From NCBI GenBank assembly GCA_002471015.1, contig DKPB01000034.1:53021-117020 (forward strand): a stretch of 64,000 bases of DNA, read 5' to 3'. Shown in pieces: positions 59,921-64,000 of this stretch. The notes beneath the pieces were generated by a model, which was not told the DNA's origin, did not search any database, and saw only the letters and a program-made list of their open reading frames with translations. Made by a program: the position numbers and the translations under genes. The first letter of the stretch is position 1; every line of letters starts with the position of its first letter. The stretch is from Stenotrophomonas sp. UBA7346 (GTDB lineage: Bacteria > Pseudomonadota > Gammaproteobacteria > Xanthomonadales > Xanthomonadaceae).

Positions 59921-62080
59921 TTACTTCAGGCCACGGTTGTGCAGCAGCGGTTCCACGCTCGGGTCCTTGCCGCGGAACTCGCGGTAGGCCGTTGCCAGGT
60001 CGCGGGTGTTGCCGATCGACAGGATCTTGTCGCGGAACACCTGGCCGTTCTCACGGCTCAGGCCACCGTTCTCCTTGAACCACTCGAAGGCGTCGTGGTC
60101 GATCATCTCCGCCCAGAAGTAAGCGTAGTAGCCGGCCGAGTAACCGCCGCCCCAGATGTGGTCGAAGTAGCTGCTGCGGTAACGCGGCGGCACCTGGGCC
60201 AGGTCCACCTTGTAGCGCTTGAGCGCATCGGCCTCGAACTTGTCCACGTCCTGCAGCGGTGCGTCAGCGCCCTGCGTATGCCATGCCAGGTCCAGCAGGG
60301 CCGCCGACAGGTACTCGGTGGTCATATAGCCCTGGTTGAAGGTCTTGGCCTTGGCGATCTTGTCGACCAGTTCCTGCGGCATCGCTGCCTTGGTCTGGTA
60401 GTGCTTGGCGTAGTTGGCAAACACCTTCGGGTCCGAAGCCCAGTGCTCGTTGAACTGCGACGGGAACTCGACGAAGTCACGCGGCACGCCGGTGCCGGCC
60501 ACGCTCGGATACTTGGTCTTGGAGAACATGCCATGCAGGGCGTGGCCGAACTCGTGGAACATGGTGGTCACGTCGTCCCAGCTCAGCAGCGCCGGCTGGC
60601 CGGCGGCAGGCTTGGTGAAGTTGCTGACGTTGTAGACCACCGGCTTGGTGCCGGTCAGGCCGTCCTGCTCGACGAACACGTCCATCCAGGCGCCGCCGGA
60701 CTTGCTGTCGCGCTTGAAGAAATCGGCATAGAACAGCGCCAGCGGCTGCCCGTCGGCGTCGGTGACTTCAAACACGCGCACGTCCGGGTGGTAGACCGGC
60801 AGGTCCTTGCGCTCCTTGAAGGTCAGGCCGTAGAGCTGGTTGGCGGCGAAGAAGACGCCGTTCTGCAGCACGTTGTCCAGCTCGAAGTAGGGCTTGATCT
60901 GCGACTCGTCCAGATCGTACTTGGCCTTGCGCACCTGCTCGGCGTAGAAGTCCCAATCCGATGCAGCGGCCTTGAAGCCACCCTTCTGTGCGTCGATCAC
61001 CTTCTGGATCTCGGCCAGCTCACCACGGGCCTTGGCAGTGGCGGCCGGCACGGTGTCGGTCAGCAGCTTGAGCGCATGTTCCGGCGTCTGCGCCATCTGG
61101 TCGGTCAGGTTGTAGGTGGCGTAGTTCGGGAAGCCGAGCAGTTTGGCCTTGGCGGCGCGCAGCTGGGCCAGGCGCTGGATGATCTTGCGGGTGTCGTTGG
61201 CATCGCCGTGCTCGGTACGGGTCTCCGAGGCTTCCAGCACCTTGGCACGCACGTCGCGGTCCTGCAGCGCGCCCAGTGCCGGCTGCTGGGTGGTGTTCTG
61301 CAGGCTCAGCACCCACTTGCCGTCCAGCTTGCGGCCCTTGGCCGCGTCCTCGGCAGCCGCGATATCGCCCTCGGACAGGCCCGCCAGCTGCGCCTTGTCA
61401 TCGATCACCACCGCGCCGGCAGCAGTGGCTGCGACCAGCTTGTTGTGGAAGTCGTTGGACAGGGTGGCTTCTTCGGCGTTGTACTGCTTCAGGGTTTCCT
61501 TGTCGGTATCGCTGAGCTCGGCACCGGCCTTGACGAAGCCCTTGTAGGTCTCCTCGACCACGCGCAGCTGCTCGGGATCCAGGCCGGCCTCGGCGCGGCC
61601 GTCATAGACGGTCTTGATGCGTGCGAACAGCTTCGGATCCAGATTGATGGCATCGCCATGCGCGGCCAGCTTGGGCACCACGTCTTCCTGGATCTTCTGC
61701 CGCTCCGGGTTGGTATCGGCCTGCACCACGCTGAAGAACACGCGGCTGACGCGGTCCAGGATGGCGCCGGACTTCTCCATCGGCAGCAAGGTGTTGTCGA
61801 AAGTGGCCGGCTGGGTGTTGTCGGTGATCTGCTTGATCTCGGCCAGCTGCTGGCGCATGCCTTCCTCGAAGGCCGGCAGGTAGTCACTGTCCTTGATCTT
61901 GTCGAACGCCGGCGCCTGGAACGGCAGCGAGCTGGCGGTCATGAACGGGTTGGTCGAGGCATCGGCCGGCTGGCCTGCCTGGTCGGGGGTGGTGGCGGTC
62001 ACGGGGGCGGTGGACTCCTTGCCGGAACAGGCGGCCAGCGCAAGGCTGATGGCGGCGGCCAGGACAACGGTACGCGACAT
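59921..62080 (-). CDS. dcp: M3-family metallopeptidase, lipoprotein (peptidyl-dipeptidase Dcp-like)
   Basis: A 719-residue zinc peptidase with a lipobox signal (ISLALAACSGK; acylated Cys at about 18), a low-complexity linker, and the M3 domain. The zinc motif is in TTMFHEFGHALHGMFS, with the third Glu ligand further on in FVEFPSQFNEHWA and the substrate-binding GGGYSAGYYAYFWAEM. It should act on peptides in the periplasm or at the outer membrane. The lipoprotein form is the usual Xanthomonadaceae version of Dcp. Confidence 0.92.
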   Translation of the reverse strand: MSRTVVLAAAISLALAACSGKESTAPVTATTPDQAGQPADASTNPFMTASSLPFQAPAFDKIKDSDYLPAFEEGMRQQLAEIKQITDNTQPATFDNTLLPMEKSGAILDRVSRVFFSVVQADTNPERQKIQEDVVPKLAAHGDAINLDPKLFARIKTVYDGRAEAGLDPEQLRVVEETYKGFVKAGAELSDTDKETLKQYNAEEATLSNDFHNKLVAATAAGAVVIDDKAQLAGLSEGDIAAAEDAAKGRKLDGKWVLSLQNTTQQPALGALQDRDVRAKVLEASETRTEHGDANDTRKIIQRLAQLRAAKAKLLGFPNYATYNLTDQMAQTPEHALKLLTDTVPAATAKARGELAEIQKVIDAQKGGFKAAASDWDFYAEQVRKAKYDLDESQIKPYFELDNVLQNGVFFAANQLYGLTFKERKDLPVYHPDVRVFEVTDADGQPLALFYADFFKRDSKSGGAWMDVFVEQDGLTGTKPVVYNVSNFTKPAAGQPALLSWDDVTTMFHEFGHALHGMFSKTKYPSVAGTGVPRDFVEFPSQFNEHWASDPKVFANYAKHYQTKAAMPQELVDKIAKAKTFNQGYMTTEYLSAALLDLAWHTQGADAPLQDVDKFEADALKRYKVDLAQVPPRYRSSYFDHIWGGGYSAGYYAYFWAEMIDHDAFEWFKENGGLSRENGQVFRDKILSIGNTRDLATAYREFRGKDPSVEPLLHNRGLK

Positions 62081-62186
62081 GAAACGGCTCCTTGGGAACG
62101 GGCTTCGAACAGCCCTTTACCCTACTCCGTTCGCCTGTTTACGGCATGTGCCGATGGTGGCGCCAAGCCGCGCCCGGCGCGGTGGC

Positions 62187-62789
62187 TCAGCCGGTGCCGC
62201 GGTTGCGACCCATCCACTGCCGGTACCACTGGCGGATGGCGGCCATATCGGCCACATCGTCACCGCTGGTATGGAAGACCGGACCGAAGCCGATCACCTT
62301 TTCCGGGTAGTGGAAATACGCGGGAATGATGGGCACATCGGCCATGCGGGCGATTTTCAGGAAACCGCCCTTCCATTCCGTCACCTGCTTGCGGGTGCCT
62401 TCCGGCGCCAGCGCATACCAGACCTGTTCGCTGTCGCGGATCATCGCCACCGCTTGGCCCACCGTGCCCTGCGGCGAGCTGCGATCCAGCGGCACCACGC
62501 CCAGCCGGCGCAGCACCACGCTCAGCGGCCACCAGAACAGCTTGTCCTTGCCGAGAATGCGCGCTTCCAGGCCCAGCGCCATCTTCGCCGCCAGCCCCCA
62601 CAGGCCATCCCAGTTGGACGAATGTGGCGCGGCGATCACCACCGCCTTGGCCAGGTCCGGAACCGGCCCACGGATATGCCAGCCGCCCAGGCGCAGGATG
62701 CTGCGGCCCAGCCAACGGCTGAAGGCGGCACCTTTACGCTGCGGGACGGCGGCGGGAACAACCGGAACGGTCGCTGGCGTGTTGCTCAA
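62187..62789 (-). CDS. 1-acyl-glycerol-phosphate-type acyltransferase
   Basis: A 200-residue protein with the HX4D motif in IAAPHSSNWDGLWGLAAKMA, the binding motif VPLDRSS and LAPEGTRKQVTEWKGGFLKIARMADVPIIPAY. This is a soluble or peripheral PlsC-like lysophospholipid acyltransferase. The gene is 3 bp upstream of nothing further; arfB lies before it by 3 bp and both likely share a transcript. Confidence 0.87.
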   Translation of the reverse strand: MSNTPATVPVVPAAVPQRKGAAFSRWLGRSILRLGGWHIRGPVPDLAKAVVIAAPHSSNWDGLWGLAAKMALGLEARILGKDKLFWWPLSVVLRRLGVVPLDRSSPQGTVGQAVAMIRDSEQVWYALAPEGTRKQVTEWKGGFLKIARMADVPIIPAYFHYPEKVIGFGPVFHTSGDDVADMAAIRQWYRQWMGRNRGTG

Positions 62790-62792
62790 GCA

Positions 62793-63224
62793 CTACTCCC
62801 AATTACGTGTGGAACGGCCGCGCTTGACCTGCGCGCGTTCCTTTTTCTGATCCAGCCGGCGCAGCTTGGAGCCGTAGGTGGGCTTGGTCGCCACCCGAGG
62901 CTTGGGCACGCTCAGGCTGGCCTGGATGAAGCTGGCCAGCCGTTCGCGCGCATCCTGGCGGTTGCGGTCCTGGGTGCGGAAGCGCTGCGCATCGATCACC
63001 AGCACACCTTCGCTGGTAACCCGGCGGTCGCGGCGCGCCAGCAGGCGTTCGCGCAGCGGCTCGGGCAAGGAGGGCGAGTGGGCGATATCAAAGCGCAGTT
63101 CCACCGCGGTGGACACCTTGTTGACGTTCTGGCCGCCGGCGCCGGAGGCGCGCACGAAACGTTCGACGATCTCCGTTTCCGGTATCGCCAATCGTGGTGA
63201 AATCTGGATCTGCTCGGTTGCCAT
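62793..63224 (-). CDS. arfB: Aminoacyl-tRNA hydrolase ArfB (YaeJ)
   Basis: A 143-residue ribosome-rescue hydrolase. It has the catalytic GGQ motif in ASGAGGQNVNKVSTAVELRFD and the basic C-terminal tail (KLRRLDQKKERAQVKRGRSTRNW) that enters the mRNA channel of stalled ribosomes. It frees peptides from non-stop ribosomes. It precedes the acyltransferase gene by 3 bp. Confidence 0.93.
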   Translation of the reverse strand: MATEQIQISPRLAIPETEIVERFVRASGAGGQNVNKVSTAVELRFDIAHSPSLPEPLRERLLARRDRRVTSEGVLVIDAQRFRTQDRNRQDARERLASFIQASLSVPKPRVATKPTYGSKLRRLDQKKERAQVKRGRSTRNWE

Positions 63225-63387
63225 CGGCGCATTGTAAGCGGAGCGGTGCCCAACGCCGCTGCGCCATGGCGCAGGCGGAAAAATGGATGCAGTGCAGCAT
63301 GACGAGCAGTGGAACAGGCATCTGTGAACACCCCACGCGGGCGAACCCCGCTATGCTCGGTATTCGACCCGCCGCCCAGGAAAGCCC

Positions 63388-63909
63388 ATGTCCCGCTCCG
63401 TCCTCCGCACGCGCCTGCCCCGCCTGCTGCTGGCTACCGGCCTGCTGCTGGCCAGCATTGCGCCGGCACTGGCAGCTGCCCCGACCGATGCCGATATCAA
63501 CCGCCTGCTGGCTGCTTCGCGCGCGCAGAACATGCTCGACTCGATGCTGCCGCAGATGGAGGCAATGCAGGCCCAGCAGTTTGCCCAGCTCACCGCCAAC
63601 CAGCAGCTCAGTGACGATCAGAAGGCGCGCGTACAGCGCATCCAGCAGCGTACCTCGCAGACCCTGCGTGAAGCCCTGTCCTGGTCGCAGATGCGGCCTA
63701 TGTATGTGGAGCTGTACAAGCAGTCGTTCTCCAAGGAGGACGTGCTGGCGATGGCCGAGTTCTATGAAAGCGCGGCAGGCCAGAGCCTGCTGGACAAGAC
63801 CCCGACACTGATGCAGAACCTGATGGTGGCCATCCAGCAGAAGATGACGCCGTTGCTGGTCAACCTGCAGAAGGATCTGGAACAGATCACCAGCGAACCG
63901 GCGAAGTAA
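63388..63909 (+). CDS. DUF2059 exported protein
   Basis: A 173-residue protein with a signal peptide (residues ~1-30, ending ALAAAP) and the DUF2059 pattern: INRLLAASRAQNMLDSMLPQMEAMQAQ followed by WSQMRPMYVELYKQSFSKEDVLAMAEFYESAAGQSLLDKTPTLM. Periplasmic, mostly helical. Function unknown. Start ATG at 63388. Confidence 0.85.
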   Translation: MSRSVLRTRLPRLLLATGLLLASIAPALAAAPTDADINRLLAASRAQNMLDSMLPQMEAMQAQQFAQLTANQQLSDDQKARVQRIQQRTSQTLREALSWSQMRPMYVELYKQSFSKEDVLAMAEFYESAAGQSLLDKTPTLMQNLMVAIQQKMTPLLVNLQKDLEQITSEPAK

Positions 63910-63920
63910 GCCCCGGCAAC

Positions 63921-64000
63921 CGGTAGTGCCGAGCCATGCTCGGCAGGGGGCTTCCCAGCGAAAGGCCCACCCCTCCCCAACCCTCCCCTTCGCTGCGCGA
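63921..64000. repeat. SMAG repeat followed by a CCCTCCCC repeat at the right edge
   Basis: GTAGTGCCGAGCCATGCTC with GGCAGGGGGC (63922-63951) is a SMAG unit, followed by CCCCTCCCCAACCCTCCCC at 63971-63989, running off the window. They follow the DUF2059 stop codon by 13 bp. Confidence 0.75.

Noticed and set aside
59939..62329. Long open frame antisense to the M3 peptidase (about 796 codons)
   Set aside because: Shadow of the peptidase gene; its composition and lack of motifs argue against a gene.

Overview
The window is high-GC chromosomal DNA of a gammaproteobacterium of the Xanthomonadaceae/Lysobacteraceae, most likely Stenotrophomonas. The evidence is the many hairpin repeats with a TGCCGAGCATGGCTCGGCA core (the SMAG family known from Stenotrophomonas), a second inverted-repeat family rich in CCCTCCCC, and proteins typical of the family (MoaC-MoaB fusion, PhoPQ with a small PepSY-like protein, an Xanthomonadaceae-type peptide-modification locus). 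No phage, plasmid, CRISPR or classical IS gene is visible. Gene density is high and most genes are housekeeping.

Layout. 1-5.5 kb: the start of a nitrate transporter (narK) behind a textbook FNR/Anr promoter, then a compact molybdenum-cofactor operon read leftward (moaA, moaCB, moeA, moaD, moaE, mobA and a small unknown gene), as expected beside a respiratory nitrate reductase. 5.5-13.2 kb: small conserved proteins, a flavin reductase, a coniferyl-aldehyde-type dehydrogenase, an ArsR regulator between two SRPBCC proteins behind a palindromic operator, tRNA-Thr, and a SPOR/coaX/birA group. 13.2-25.1 kb: a secreted peptide, an MtfA-like peptidase, phoPQ, dusA, an SMR exporter, pncA, purU, LysR, a XenA-type ene-reductase, a sirtuin and a thioesterase.

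25.1-31 kb: the class Ia ribonucleotide reductase genes nrdA and nrdB. They lie behind a promoter carrying two NrdR-like boxes and a cobalamin riboswitch. Between them sits a 566-bp element with 34-bp terminal inverted repeats that encodes only a four-helix-bundle (S23/IVS-type) protein on the opposite strand. Its left end lies inside the nrdB reading frame as written. A 193-bp internally deleted relative lies at 35.8 kb.

31-44.7 kb: a lipid- or envelope-type vWA protein, a tandem SMAG array, zapE, a hydrolase, an EamA transporter, an ExeM/NucH nuclease, cytochrome c5, and a leucine-degradation group (TetR regulator, isovaleryl-CoA dehydrogenase, both methylcrotonyl-CoA carboxylase subunits) with no hydratase gene between the carboxylase genes. 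44.7-50 kb: a putative RiPP system with a SagB-like dehydrogenase, a nitrile-hydratase-leader-type precursor peptide, a membrane protein joining a class III nucleotide cyclase domain to TPR repeats, and an apparently translationally coupled cyclic-nucleotide-binding diguanylate cyclase. This is the most unusual coding locus in the window.

50-64 kb: the glyoxylate shunt (aceB, aceA) with a divergent LysR regulator, a second LysR, an MFS exporter, a second signal peptidase I, a pair of degenerate type II dehydroquinase-like proteins, a lipoprotein M3 peptidase, an acyltransferase, arfB and a DUF2059 protein.
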